Below, one piece after another: positions 34,832 through 48,009 of a stretch of 64,000 nucleotides of DNA (position 1 is the stretch's first letter; the number at the start of each line of letters is the position of its first letter). The notes beneath the pieces are model-generated. The model searched no databases and was not told the origin of the DNA. It saw only the letters and a list, made by a program, of their open reading frames with translations. The stretch is from positions 6,945,065 through 7,009,064 of the forward strand of contig NW_004454207.1 in NCBI RefSeq assembly GCF_000283155.1, given 5' to 3'. Source of the DNA: Ceratotherium simum simum. Taxonomy: Eukaryota > Chordata > Mammalia > Perissodactyla > Rhinocerotidae. Both the position numbers and the translations under genes were made by a program.

Positions 34832-37148
34832 GAGGGGCCCCTGGATGTATCCAGATAAGCAGAGGAGAAACCTTCTCGCTTCTCTTTGTATCATTTTTAT
34901 GAGAAGAAACATTCCTGGGAGTACTAAGCTTGCTATCTTGCATGGCTCAGCCATGGTGAAATTGTTAAACAGGGAAGAAAAGGGGGCAGGGTGAACCTGA
35001 AGATGTGCAACAGCCTTGCAATGGCAGTGGCACAGCGAGCTTATGGATGAGTGCATTCAACTTTTGCTGAACTGTTACTTAGGAAAAGGAATAGATTTTT
35101 TAAAGAAGGAAAATGGGATAGTTTTCCCTGGAAGAGCTGCATTAGTGCCTGTCTGTCTGCCTCCGGTGGACACATAATACTAGTTAATGCTCTGTAACCA
35201 AAGGACAGACTGAAGTAAAGGCATTAACGAGTTTTCCTTCCTTTCCCTGTCTAAGCGATAAACACATTGTGGCAACTGGTGGGTGAAATGTTACCTGCTA
35301 ATGTGTGGCAGAAATCCGTTATAGCTTCTCAGCAGATAAAGAAGTAGACTTCGGACAGGGGGAGGTGAGGATTCCTAGCCCTGAAGGCTGTCATTGTCAG
35401 AGGTGGTTCTCCCCAGGAACCATGACTTGCTGCCCATGCTGGAACTCATGCATTAGTCTGTGCATCTGAGAATCCAGTCCTGAGCAGCAGGCAGAGATCA
35501 GCAGCCCAGAAACTCAGCACTGGCTTGCCCAGTTGGCACAGTAAGAATGTGTTTAGAGCATCACAAAGCAGGGGCACCAAAAAATGCTTTTTTCAAATAA
35601 CCTGATATTTAATATGTAATAATAAGGAAATAGAATTTTGCTGAGCTTCTTTACATTTATTTTATGATATGCTAATTTATTCTTCAATTTGGGATTACCT
35701 ACTGCAGAAAGGTGGAGGTGGAGGAGTAGGGACTATAATCTTTTCAGAGTTTAGGGCCTTTAGAGTCTAGAGGTCTTAAAACATCCCTAGGGAATCTAAA
35801 ACAGGAGGAGTCTGCCAGAGGTCACTTCTCCCAACCTATTGCTTCCAGGCAGCATCATACCTGAACCATTTTGCAGAGAATGTATGCTCCATGAAGGCAG
35901 GGATTCTTGTGTGTTTTGTTCTGTGCAGTATCTCAGCACCTAGCACTGAGTGTGGGACATAATACCTATCTAGAAAACGTTCCATGGGTGAATGGATATT
36001 TCCATTTTCAGCAGTCTCTTCCCTTCCCCCGTGTTGTCCATCTCCCTTAAGATCCCATAAGATCCCAAGCCATCATCAGATAACATTCTGTGTTTCTCAA
36101 ACTTGCCTGATGATAAAAGAATAGTCTTGGGGCGCTTTTCAAATATACAGATTACTAGGCCTCTCTGTTGAAAATACTGGTTCAGGAAGTCTAGGTTAGA
36201 GCTCAGGAATCTATGTTTTTGACAAGCATTTCTGATGAGTCTTTTCTTCAGATCAAGTCTGAACTTGACATAAACAGCAGGAGCTCAGCTCTTCCCCACA
36301 CAAAGATTGAGGAGCCATGGTCACCTGACCTGGTTTCTGAAGGGCTATCAAAAGTTAACACCCTGAGCTTCTGGTCAGTGGCGTTGAGGGAATGCGGGGC
36401 TATAAGAGTCTTCTGGTCTATCCCCAAGTCACCTGGCCCAGCCCCGAATCCTGGTTCCTGCCTTCCTGAAGAAATGGGCCTGGGAGAGGAGGTACTCAGA
36501 AGCCCCTCTACTTCCGGGACTGTGCTCTGAACTTCTTGCCTCTTCTTTCCACCAGGCAAGCTTTCTGTTCTGTCCCTTCTCCCAGTTGTCACTAGCAGAA
36601 GAATTCACAGCCACCTCTGGTGGGTTTGATAATGACCTCTTCGCTTTTGGGGGAGAGTCGACCTCTGCATCCAGGGAGAGGCTAACTTTTTAGTCAATCC
36701 TGGTCACTGGACCAGAGAATTCCTCCTACAGTTGCTAAATAAAGCCTCTGTCTTCAGCACTCCCCGCTACTTTACGCATGAGAGAAGGAAAGCTCTGATC
36801 CAGATATGGCTTGCCCTTTCTACCCCGAGGCCTCCCGTGCCTCGTCTGAAGCCTGAAGAGGCTCGTTTCTCCTAGGTCTTCTTGTCTCCAGGACTCAGTG
36901 ACCCCTGACTGGTTCACCAAGCACTTATAGTTTCTAAGGAAAGAAAAGTTGCTGCCTTTATTCCTGGTCCCACAGAACTTTCCCCTAAAAATGCTCTACC
37001 CTACCCAGGAAGAGAATCCTGGGATCTCTAACCCTTGGTCTTGAATTCTTCTTGGAGATTACACAGCAAGGAAGAATAAATCTAGGTCAAAAGGAGTAAT
37101 CTGGTCTGTAGCTGAAGGTGAGAGAATATAATAGATTTTATGGTTATG

Positions 37149-37308
37149 ATTGTCCAATATGATAGCCACTTATGGCTATTCAAATTCAAATTAAATAAAA
37201 TTAAAAATTAGAAAGTGCTTAATAGCCAATGTGGCTAGTGGCTACCACATTGCATGGCACAGCTACAGAGCATTTCATCACCACAGAAAGTTCTATTGGA
37301 CAGCACTG
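37149..37308. mobile_element. hAT-like short DNA transposon
   Basis: The left end TTGTCCAATATGATAGCCAC and the right end AGTTCTATTGGACAGCACTG are inverted with respect to each other (the right end read in reverse is CAGTGCTGTCCAATAGAACT). The interior has GTGGCTAGTGGCTACCACAT. This is a familiar hAT-derived mammalian repeat of about 160 bp with no coding. Confidence 0.75.
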
Positions 37309-38751
37309 TTTTAAAGGCATGGCATTGTCCCCTTGACCCTGTCCACATGATGTTTCTTCAGCATCTTTGGAAATGTGTCTTTGTTTCTGTTGGTGGTTCT
37401 TGCAGTTATGATGCATTATTCTAGAAAAAAACACTACTGAAGACTGCAATGGAAATCAAAACCAAAACCAAAAATAACTGCCATAAGTGCAGTACTTGGT
37501 GTGTGTGGGGGATTAATTATCAAACGATTGCATTTTTCCCAGTTTTTCTTCTATTCTCCTTCTACAAAAGTACCCTCTCTTCTTCATTTGCCTCTCTGCT
37601 TTATCTGTAGTGTATCTTGTCCTATATAAGACTTCTCAGATAAAGTGAAATGGTAGACTAGACGTCAAAAAGAAAAGGATCAGAGAGGAACCAAAAGCCT
37701 GTTTGGGGCACAGGAATAGTTGGGCAGAATGCCCCCAAATCACACACTGGGACTAAGAAGAAAAGAAGCGGAAGGAGGTGATGAGACTGGGAGGAGCAGA
37801 GTGGGCCCAGGACAGGGGTCTGGTCTGGATAGTGGGTCTGGAGGATAAAGCATCCTGGGCCAGTCCTCACCATTCTTGAGGCTGGCAGGCTGCCCAGGAA
37901 TTCCTCTGTGCAGTAATTTCCTGATCAGAATCCTCCTGCTTAGGAACAGCTCCTTCCACGAGAATTGATCTTCGACTCCTGGGTGATCTCCGTCCTAGGC
38001 TCAGTGTGTACATGAAGAAGATATAGTGGGTTAAATGCTATGTTTGGGGGAAGGAGGCCTCCTTCCTTGATCTCTTGGATGAGTTGCAAGGATCATGCCC
38101 TTCTCACCAGCACTGTCTGTGGTTTCCCTCCCTTAACACCAATTATCCCTGTAATGGTTTCTTTTATGCTTATGCTCTCCCCTGGGTGAGACTAGGGTAA
38201 ACTGAGCAATGCTTTGAAACATGGCAGGCAACAGAGTTGGCAGGTGGAAGGCAGGATGAGGTTAAATAGTGAGGGTCGGGGGCCAGGGGTCACAGGAGAG
38301 AAAGCAGGCAGGGGAGGGCAAAGCTCAGGTGGGCATCAGGAGCAGGTGTGCAGAACCATAGTTCTGAGCCCTGTGGCCAGAAGACTAGAGCTGGGGCAAC
38401 CTTTTCAACTCATCCCTGAGGCTTTTCTCTGCTTCCTTGGAAGGCAAGACCCCATCCCACCTTCAAGCATGGCTGGCCACAGGTCGATGAGCAACTGTGT
38501 CAGAGAGTGTGAAGTGAAGTTGTGGAGAGGAAGTTAGCTGATCACAGGAAGATGGTTGTGTCCTGGGGTCTCCCATCCCTTGGCTTGTGGGCAAAGGTTA
38601 TCCATATCCCTATATCCATATCATAAACTTCAAACCTTTCTCCAGCCTTGAGTGAGCTCCTAATGTGAATGCAGCAGTCTGGACTTCCAGACTCCACGCC
38701 ATCCCCATCCCCACCCCAGAGTCTGCCAAATGCACAGTTTAAAGCTACTGA

Positions 38752-39042
<291 letters not shown>

Positions 39043-39599
39043 TAGCAAGTACTTTGAAACATTCCCTTTTCTACCCTAAAATGAAATTCATGGGTAATAT
39101 AACCTGCCTATACACATAATTTAAAATAGAATTATGGTCTAAATATGATAATAAAGAGAATTTAAAAGGAAAATTATTTATACTACTAATAATATTTGCA
39201 ATATGCAAATGCCTGGGCATGATTGCACTAGAAGACATAATGAACGCACTTATCAAAAGTAGGTTTGGATTAGTAAAGACAACCAGAGGCCATTCTGAAC
39301 AAAATGTATAGGGAAACGAAGGAGTCGAGGGGCAGGAGGACACACCATGAAAACTGGTGCATTCAGCGTACATTAAATATGAGCAAAAAAAATAAACCTT
39401 TGTATTATAATTAAAAGGGAATTAGGTTTGATTCAGAAATAGATTCTAGGCTTCTCCCTTACAAGCAGTTCTGGTGGGATGTTGGTGGGGCCTGGGGCAC
39501 TGTTTCATTGTTCAGGACTATCTTGTGCATTGGAGGATGGCTGTCATCTAACAACCAGAACCTCCCCCAGGGGGCTCTTCTGCTCCTCTTGAGCACCAG

Positions 39600-39770
39600 T
39601 GATCTGGTCCATTCTATAGCAGAGCACGTAGAGGCCTAATGAGGTCAGGAAACTTGCTCAGGGTCACACACAGCAAGTTAGGTAGACTGCCAGGACCCCA
39701 GACCTGGGCCTCCAGACCCCCAGCCAGAGCTTTATTCCTCCTCACCACACACTGTGTCCTCAGGAAATAC
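39600..39770 (-). repeat. MIR-like fragment
   Basis: AGGCCTAATGAGGTCAGGAA, CTTGCTCAGGGTCACACACA and GCAAGTTAGGTAGACTGCC follow reverse MIR order, ending in CCACACACTGTGTCCTC. Confidence 0.65.
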
Positions 39771-41519
39771 AGAAATATTTCCATTTCTATTTCTCTCTCA
39801 GTCCTGAGAAAGCCGGAATAGGCACATAGCAGTCAAGCTAGAAGATACAGCCTTTTCTGACACTGGTTACTTTTCAGTGCCTTAAAACCATTCTAATGAG
39901 GACAAGGAGATTAAAAACTGGCATCATCCTTTTAGAGTCCCCTAAGTTGGGTATCAGAAGTTGACATGCCTGCTTTTTTGGCCTTTAGATTTGTGCTATG
40001 GAGACAGGTGGCGTCTGTACATTCAATATCTTTGTTCCAAATTCCCTATGCTCCTTTACAGAATGGTATTTTGCAAAAGTATTAAAATTCAAGTAAAATA
40101 TTTTAATGTCTCTATCAAGATGGAGAAATAAAATGACAAATGTTGTTTTCAGCTTATTTTCTTCCACATATGTATGACTTCTCCTTCCCCTATCCCTAGC
40201 CTTTTTCCCTTTTAATGAAAGAGCTAACCTACTAATATCCCTAACACAACTGTTTCTAAAAATTCCCCTTGGTTATTAGTTGCAGATACTGTTGACACTT
40301 ATAATGAACAGTGATGATCACTATCCTCTAGACATACCTCTGGCATTCTTACTATTCACTTCAATTTTATAGTTGGCTAAAAAGTTCTTCTTTACCAAAT
40401 TTTTAGTGCAAGCCACCTTCCGGAAATCTTTCTTTACACTCTTGCCACTCCTTTGTAGCCTGGATTAGGCACCCTTCCCATAATATCCTGTGCATCTTCC
40501 CCTCGTGCCACTTATAAGCTTATATCATAACTCACCACTTATGGGCCTGTCTTTCACCATTAATCCATGAACAACTCAAGGGCAAGGATGATATCTTATT
40601 AATTTTTTTATTCAAAGCACTTAGCATGAACCTGACATAGAGTAGGTCCTCAATGAATGTTTGTGCAACTGAATCAAATTCTGCAGAAAACTGGTTGAGC
40701 ACTGAGGGCACAGAATGACAACAAAGGAATCTTATCATTCTCACTAAATACTTTCTCTGATCCCATCATTAGAGAGCTTGAGTAATGTTAGCCCTTTAGA
40801 CATAATTATTTTTACTCAAAAGTCATCCCTGTTTAGATTTTTCCAGACTCAACCAGATAACATTAAGCTGTTCATAAGCTATCACATTTCATTACGTTGT
40901 CAGGTTTGGACTTAATGGCAGAACTGAGGAACAGCAAGTGCCAATATCAATTTTCTCAGAACTTCCTCCTGGGGCTGAGAGAGGGATGCGGGGCCTCCTG
41001 GGGTTTGGAAGGAAGATCATGGAGCTGCTTCTTGCCCTCCACAGGCTGGCTTGCTTTGTGGTTGTCTCAATAGCAAATCTTGGGTGTAGTAGTTTTAATA
41101 GCACTGCAGGGAGCCATAAACAGGAATTATGGGCATCATAGAATTAAAAACATGCAGTGTAGAATTAAAATTAGAAAGTGAGTTTTTTTTTTTTAACCTT
41201 GTCCAAGAAACACAGTAGCTTAGCAGTGCATTCATCAGAATACCACTTCTGCCATCTGGTGGCCATGACTAATACTGACCTATCAGACAACCACCTTGCT
41301 CCCCAAATGCCTCAGTGAGCTTCCCTGTAGGTTCTCTATTTGGACAGCTGGAATATCCCGGCTTCCACCAGGAGGGAGTGGATAATGAAGCACAGACAAG
41401 GGAGGCTCGGTGGCAGCAACGCTGTGCTCGTTTTGGAGATGAGGCTATAAGGAGGGAGCTAGGGGACTGAGATCAGAACCTAGTAATTGGCTGCCTTCAA
41501 GATCTGCTCAATAGCAAAC

Positions 41520-41765
41520 CCCTCAACGAAGTCTGCTGAGGGCCAGGCATTGTACTAACCCTAGGATTCAGAGAGCAATAAAGTGTGGTCCCTGCCCACA
41601 AGGAATTCCTGGTTTAGTGAGGGAGACGGACAAGTAACCAGGTAATTTCAGCACAGTGATACAGGGGCTCAGAGGAAAGGCACTAATTATGCCATGGAGC
41701 TTCAGGGAAGGCTTCCCAGAGGAAGTAGCACCTTAATGGATTTCAAGTTGTCTCGAATCCAATTC
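41520..41765 (+). repeat. Ancient interspersed repeat, class uncertain
   Basis: GGGCCAGGCATTGTACTAAC, CCTGCCCACAAGGAATTCC, TTCAGGGAAGGCTTCCCAGA and GGAAGTAGCACCTTAATGG form a series that recurs widely in mammalian introns. I cannot assign the class. Confidence 0.45.
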
Positions 41766-43199
41766 CTCTTTTTCCCACTTTTTCTTAGCAATTCTTTAAT
41801 GCTCAGAGCCAATAATAGCTTTAAGTTATGGCATCATTTATGTTTGTAAGACAAGGAGAGAAAGATTACTAAGTGGCTATAAAGAGATATTTATATTTTA
41901 TATTTCCTTTCCTATCAAGCTTCAGGGCTGGGGTCTAAGTTCCATTGGTCTAAGGGAATAAGGACTAAAAGTCTACTGCAGTTTCAGGCTCTAGTAGACG
42001 AATGTTCTCCTCACTTCACCACCAGAAAAAGTATTATTTGGGAGCCATTAATCTAGCCTGCCTGCTGCTGGCCTAGGGCAAATGAAAGAGATATATTTAA
42101 GGAAGTGTGGGAGGAGAGCAATTGAATGGGAAATTGAGTTGATATCTCTCTCCAGACTCCTCCCCTCCTTCCACCTTATCCTAACCAGTGACTGCTGTAT
42201 TCTACTCTTCATTATGAATTTAGGAATGTAAAAGCTTTTCCTTGTACTCCCCATTTGGGAAAGCCCACTGTTTGCTTGCAAAGAAAAATGAGGGTGGCCC
42301 CGGAGGCAGGCACTTTAACAAGGAAGACATTTATCTCAAAAAGTCTTCCTGATAAACATTGGCTTCAGAGGCAGTTTAGCAAAGACTACCTACACAGTGA
42401 TGAGGACTTTTCTCTGGTTGTGAATGGGAGTCAACATTTGTCTAAATCCCGAGCAAAGGAAGATGAGGAATACTGCAGTGTTTTCCTGACACAGACAGAA
42501 GTTGGCAGTTGAGACAGGGAGGCCCACACGGACAGGCCAATCAGACATGGAAAGAGATCAGAAAGCTCTAGAGTGCTCAGGTACAACTTTAGACCACAGC
42601 ATACTGGATACAGCAAAGTGGAAAGGGGCTGGCATAGGGAGGCCAGTGGAAACAGGCAACAGGACCTAGAGAAGGCATAACAGCGAGGGCACCAACAACA
42701 CACCCCATGAGAAAGACAGGGGTATGGAGTGCATTCTAATGTTAAAAGACTTTAATGAAAGCATTAATTCATTCTTCCTTTTAGTCACTCAACAAACATT
42801 TATTGAGACCCCCACTATGTCACAGGCATGGCAGGGTACAGGGATTGAAAGCTGACTAAAATGTAGTCTCTGTCCTCCTTCTAGTGAAAGAGGCAGATAT
42901 ATAGAGAGATCCTGATTTTTATCAATATAATGATAGAAATGAAATGGGCACTGGGCACTATAGGGCCTTTGCAGAAAGGGCATCTGATGTTACCTGAGAG
43001 GGTGAGTGCAGTTAGTTCTGTTTTCTAACACAGGTAAAAAAGGAAGTTGTGTCTTATGAGCTGCCAAATATCCATTTCCTATATTATCATTGTTTAAAGA
43101 ATTAGAATGTGAGAAAATATAATTAATTATAATCAAATACTATCAAACCTAAGCAGTCTTGCTCTAACGAGTGAGAAGGTGTGTTAGGACCTTATAGAG

Positions 43200-43430
43200 C
43201 CTATAGGTCAACTAGTGGTCAAGAGCAGGGCCCTGGGGCCAAGTATGTACCACTGCCAGCTCGGCAGTGACTTAGCCTCCATACGCCTGTTTAGGCATCT
43301 GCAAAAGAGGGACGGTATGAGTGCCTACTTTGTGCAGTTGTCGAGATGATACACATAAAGAGCTTTAACAAAGCATCTTTGGCATGTGGCAATTGCTCAA
43401 TAAATATTGGGCATCATAATTATTATTGTA
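43200..43430 (+). repeat. MIR SINE
   Basis: GAGCAGGGCCCTGGGGCCAA, CAGTGACTTAGCCTCCATAC, GCATCTGCAAAAGAGGGACG and GGCAATTGCTCAATAAATAT follow MIR order. Confidence 0.75.
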
Positions 43431-44284
43431 CATGTGCTGAGTAATGGCAATTTTAAATAACAGAAGGGCAGATTAAGAAATCTGCTGCACAAATTTGTAC
43501 CTTGGTCATGAGGGGATCACGAGATTTCAGGCCCTGGCTATGAGTGTGGGCTGGATTTTGGTAGGTGGGGTGGCCTTTGGTGTGGCCAGTATGTTGGGCA
43601 GTGTGTGCTTTGGGGCTCACTGAGACACCCAGAAAGCTAAATTGTGCTCTTGGTGTCTCAGTGATTCTTGTTATGAAGTTGGGTCCACTTCATCCCACAT
43701 ACAGATATTTCTTGGATTTTCCCAGAGGTAGCTTTAGTCCTAAATCAGACAACTGTTGTCATTGGGATTCCTTTACTTTCTCTAGGAGCCCATGATTTCA
43801 AAGCCCTTTTGAGTGTTGTGGGTGACAGGGCTTAGATGGCTGCAATGGTGTGCTGGTCACAGGCTCTCTAACAAAAAATGTAATAAAATACGATATATAA
43901 ATAAAAGCCTTGATGTGTAGCACTCACCAATTTCTGTGATGTAAATACTCCCACTATGGCCTTTTTCAAGCTACCAACAGTTTAAAAACTGGCTTGGAAA
44001 ATTCCTGAACACACAGCCATCAGCTCTCCTGAGCCAATGTGAGCTGGATGGCTGTGAGCATTTGTCCCTGGCATTCTTCAGGAGGCTCTGGTGTGTCTGT
44101 GCCTACTGTCCACTCCAGCACTGATGTCAGCAAATCTTCCACCATTGTTCTCAATTTTTTTTTTTTTTTTGCTCATGTTGTTTGGAAATGAGGCACGTTG
44201 AGAAATATACTGCTTTTTCCAAACTCTGAGTGAGCCATCTTATACAAAGATTATGAGATGGACTCACTGAAATGTAGGTGTCCA

Positions 44285-44304
44285 ACTTCATATTAATATG
44301 AAGT
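44285..44304. repeat. Perfect 20-bp palindrome in intron 2
   Basis: ACTTCATATT is followed directly by its reverse complement AATATGAAGT. It is AT-rich and short, and may be chance or a protein-binding site. No function is inferred. Confidence 0.8.
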
Positions 44305-44467
44305 GAAAGTTTAGTTCAGAACCAATCAGAAATTCTTATTTAGTATATGAATGAGCTAGATTAGCAAAAACTCATTTTTTCCCAGACTTTTGCTCATCCT
44401 CCCAAGGGGGCAAGAGAAATTGAAAATGCCAAGCATGCTTCTGTATTATTGCTTTTTCTGCCCCCAG

Positions 44468-44601
44468 AACACCGGAGCCGGAGTGATCGCAGGGAGCAGA
44501 GAGCCGCTGTCCCCCTTTCCGTAGCGGTTCCTCCACTGCCGGCCTACCCGCCAGCTCACAGCCAGAGGAGGCGCGAAGTTAAGGACCGGCACTTCTTAAC
44601 G
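44468..44601 (+). CDS. NHS: NHS exon 3
   Basis: This 134-bp internal coding exon has a textbook acceptor (long pyrimidine run, CCCCCAG) and a strong donor (ACG then GTAAGC). With the G carried over from exon 2 it encodes [38 protein letters not shown] and KDRHFLT. It has a proline-rich centre flanked by basic stretches, as in NHS. It ends in phase 0. Compared with my memory of human NHS, the differences are conservative (Ala to Val twice, Ile to Val) plus Phe to Val in the RRRE-x-KDRH segment. The open frame runs past the donor for 73 codons, but that extension is intronic. The next constant exon is not in this window. Confidence 0.95.
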
Positions 44602-44879
44602 GTAAGCTTGGTGGCCAGCCGGCAGTCCTGTCCTGGCCCATCAGGAAGCATGAGTGGGTCTTGGGAGTCAGTTTCCCTGGTCCTAGTGAAGGAGGCTGGG
44701 CCGCCTGAGAGAGACAACCATGGGGGTTTGAGAAAAACTGAATTTTTTCCCCTTTTATTCCTGAAAGGAAGGCCTATTTTTTGGAATAGAGTGGGGATAC
44801 AGGTGTATTCTTTCAGTTAACCGGTTGCACAATACAGTAAAACAATCACAGTTAAGGACTCTAAATCAGAAAAAAAAAA

Positions 44880-45085
44880 TTGCTTCCAATCTTAGTTCTT
44901 CTGCATACAAGCTGAAAGATTTAGCTTTAGCAGGTTACTTACCTTCTTTGCCCTCAGTTCCCTCATCAGCAATATGGGAATATTCATGGTACCTAACTCA
45001 TAGGGTTTGAGGATGAGATGAGATAGGGCATGGAAAGAGCTTAGCACAGTGCCTGCCACAGAGTAAGACCTCAACTACTATTATT
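44880..45085 (+). repeat. MIR SINE
   Basis: TTTAGCAGGTTACTTACCTT, CCTCAGTTCCCTCATCAGCA, ATATGGGAATATTCATGGTA and CATGGAAAGAGCTTAGCACA follow MIR order. Confidence 0.8.
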
Positions 45086-46704
45086 ACTAGTCGGGCAATA
45101 GCACGGCTGACTCGGTGGGGTGAGCTGAGAAAGAAGGTAAATGATGTGAAATTACCATTTGAAGATGAATCCTCTCATCACTTCATGCTTCCCCATCCTA
45201 TAAGGGAGGCTTGTTCTTCAGGGTAACCAATTACCAGAGTGATGTCATCACTGCTGGTGATTTCAGCCTTGCCTGAGTGGGTGTGGATGTAACTCAGCCC
45301 AAGCCCCCAAGTATGGATTGCAGATCATGAAGCTGAGCCCAGCTCAAAATGCCTGCCAACACCGTCACCCCAGGTGTGCCTTCTGAGGCCTCCGTGGAGA
45401 CAAGTGAGCACTTTGTGCCTCTGAGTAGGGCATCGTTAAAGTGAGGGGCCATGGTCTCTGTGATCAAATCAGCCCACACTGCCTGCCCGAATGGCTGGAC
45501 CCCTGCTCCCTTGTCATTCCAGTTTGAGGCCCCAAGTCTAAAGAAGTTACAACAGTGTGGGTACAAATTGAGGTTTTTATTTGAATTTAAGTTTGTATGT
45601 ATGATTATAAACCCTGCATCCTAATGGCTTTTACAATATGCAAAATATTTGGGTCACATGATGCCAAACATCCAGCTGAGAACAGACTGCATCCAAGAGA
45701 ATCTGCATGATATAACATACCCAGATGAAAAAGTGAGTGATATTGGACAATACATAGACCTGTTTTCTACTTGTGGCTGAACAGTAGGCTTCATGTCCTT
45801 CAGACTCATCAAGTGCCTACTAAGTGCCATGTCGCGCTCACTACATTGCTACAGTGCAGCCCAGTGATAAGAAAGGAAGGTAAGAGCCTCTTAGGGCTTT
45901 TCTAGGTCTTTATATAGAGCAGCTACACATGCTAGTGATTTGTCATAAAAGCCCCTGCTCGACAAAAGTTCTTATTAAGCTCGATTCTGCTTGCTGAAGC
46001 ATTTGCTTTTAATGAGGCATTTTCTGCATAAAAATGCTAAAAATATTTTTCCCATTCATTATAACATGTTTTGTGGTTCATTAAGTTCGTTTTCTTGGTG
46101 GGGGGAAGTAGGAGAGAAGAATGTTGAGCATTTACAGAAATGGTATAAAAATATTACCCTTTGTCATAATCTGCATAATTTTTAATAATGTCTAAATACC
46201 AAAGTAAGACTATAGGAAAAGGCTTAAAGTAATAAATGGCAACGAGGGTGCTTCATTTACCCAACAAACATCAGTAAGAGAGGAGTCTAGATCATACTTA
46301 TGTAAACCAGAAAATTTACCCATCTCAAATGGTAATACTTAGTATTTCTAAGTAATTTGGGAAAATTTTAACTGTTTCATTTGTTCGATTGAGTTTGGGT
46401 CACCAAGTTCATTGGAAGATTTTCCATTCAAGTTATACCCTCAGACCTGGAGCTGACTCAGAAGAGAACACAGTTCTATGCATTAAACTTACAAGGGCTG
46501 TATGCTGCTGTGAGAGGAAAGGCTGCAGGTATAGGGACAGGAAATTTGCAGCCCAATTGCTGGATGGACATTTTCTTAGACAGCAACTCTCCTTCTTTCA
46601 TCTACGAGACTTAAGCCATTTTTTTGTCATCTTTTAAAAAAGCATCCACAATGAGATTCTGATGTACAATCTTCTGCAACTCTGCAAACGGTTATACTAT
46701 ACTT

Positions 46705-46935
46705 TGGTCATTAATGGCATGGACTATGAACCACACTGCCTGGATTTGAATACCAGCTCTACCATTTACTAGCTGTGTGACCCTGGACAAGTTAATAATT
46801 TCAGTGTCTCAGGGATAACAGTAGAGAGTACCTCATAAGTTTGAAACAAGGACTGAATGTGGTAATACTTGTAAACAGTACCTGATGCATAATAAGCATT
46901 CAATATCTATTAGACATCATTATCATCATCACTAT
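46705..46935 (+). repeat. MIR SINE
   Basis: GCATGGACTATGAACCACAC, TGGATTTGAATACCAGCTCT, AGCTGTGTGACCCTGGACAA and GTACCTGATGCATAATAAGC form a well-preserved MIR. Confidence 0.9.
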
Positions 46936-46964
46936 TATTATTAGCCAATCAAGTCCCTGAGGTA

Positions 46965-47210
46965 TCAGTAATATAGTGATAAGATTATGGGTCTAACTGG
47001 GTTTAAATCCCAGCTCTACAACTTTTTGGTTGTTTGATTTGGAAAAAGTTATATGTTTTTGAGTCCCAGTTTCTTTATCTGTAAAATGGGGATAATAACT
47101 TCAATTTTATAAGGTTTATAGGAAGACGTAATACAATGTTGTACAAATACGATTAAATTGTGTGTGTGTGTATGAAAAAGTGTCTGGCATAGTGCCTAAA
47201 ATACATGAAT
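46965..47210 (+). repeat. MIR SINE, second adjacent copy
   Basis: GTAATATAGTGATAAGATTA, TTTAAATCCCAGCTCTACAA, CCAGTTTCTTTATCTGTAAA and ATGGGGATAATAACTTC form another MIR directly after the first and in the same orientation. A short TGTGTGTG tract sits at 47160-47171. Confidence 0.85.
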
Positions 47211-47279
47211 ATCTGAATCTATATTCATAACCACCTATAATAAAATTCTTACCATCAAATGAAAAGCCTATAACATATG

Positions 47280-47720
47280 ATCATATATAAGACTGGAGGA
47301 AGTATAAGTTGTTGCACCCTTTTTAGAGGGCAATTTGCCAATATTTAACAAAACTATAAGATATTCATACCCTTTGATCCAGCAATTCTATGTCTAGGAA
47401 TTTATCCCAAGGCAATAATGATAGTGTATGCAAAGATTTATTCACTAGGATGTTCATCAAAACACTGCTTACAATAGGAAAAATAATTACAAATATCCTA
47501 AGTGTCCAACAATAGGGACTTAGTTTAATGAATTCTGATATAATCAAAGGATAGACTACAATATCAAAAATAGTGTGATACAAGAATGTTTAATGATATG
47601 GAAAATGTATGTTTTATCATCAGGGATTTTTAAACAGTGTATAAAATTGTGTATAGTATGATCTCAAAAAATATGCGTGTATATGTGAGTATGTATACAC
47701 ACATGCATAGGGAAAAAAGG
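47280..47720 (+). mobile_element. Old L1 fragment, sense orientation
   Basis: CATACCCTTTGATCCAGCAA, TTCTATGTCTAGGAATTTAT, ACACTGCTTACAATAGGAAA and AGTGTCCAACAATAGGGACT are typical of the ORF2 3' end of old L1 (L1M) elements. It is strongly decayed and non-coding. Confidence 0.75.
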
Positions 47721-48009
47721 CTGGAAGACTATATACTTGTGATTCTCAAACTGTGTGATGAGGTACCCCAGGGCACTGTAGTGAAATCCTAAGGGTGAAT
47801 TGGGATATTTTAAATTTTTAAGGGGCACAGTGTCATCTGTCTGGTGACATCTGGTGATGGCTCCAAAGTAGCCTCATAGCTCCTACAAATAGAAAGAGGG
47901 GATGCTTGGTTTCTTGACATTTGATTTATATCAAAGTTCTCCAAGGGGAACTCACAGGAAACTGACCAGCCAATTTAGCTTAAAACTTTCTATCAGCTGA
48001 AAATTCATG

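Noticed and set aside
44602..44820. Continuation of the exon 3 reading frame for 73 more codons
   Set aside because: The GTAAGC donor at 44602 is strong and NHS is known to splice after HFLT. The extension loses all family similarity.
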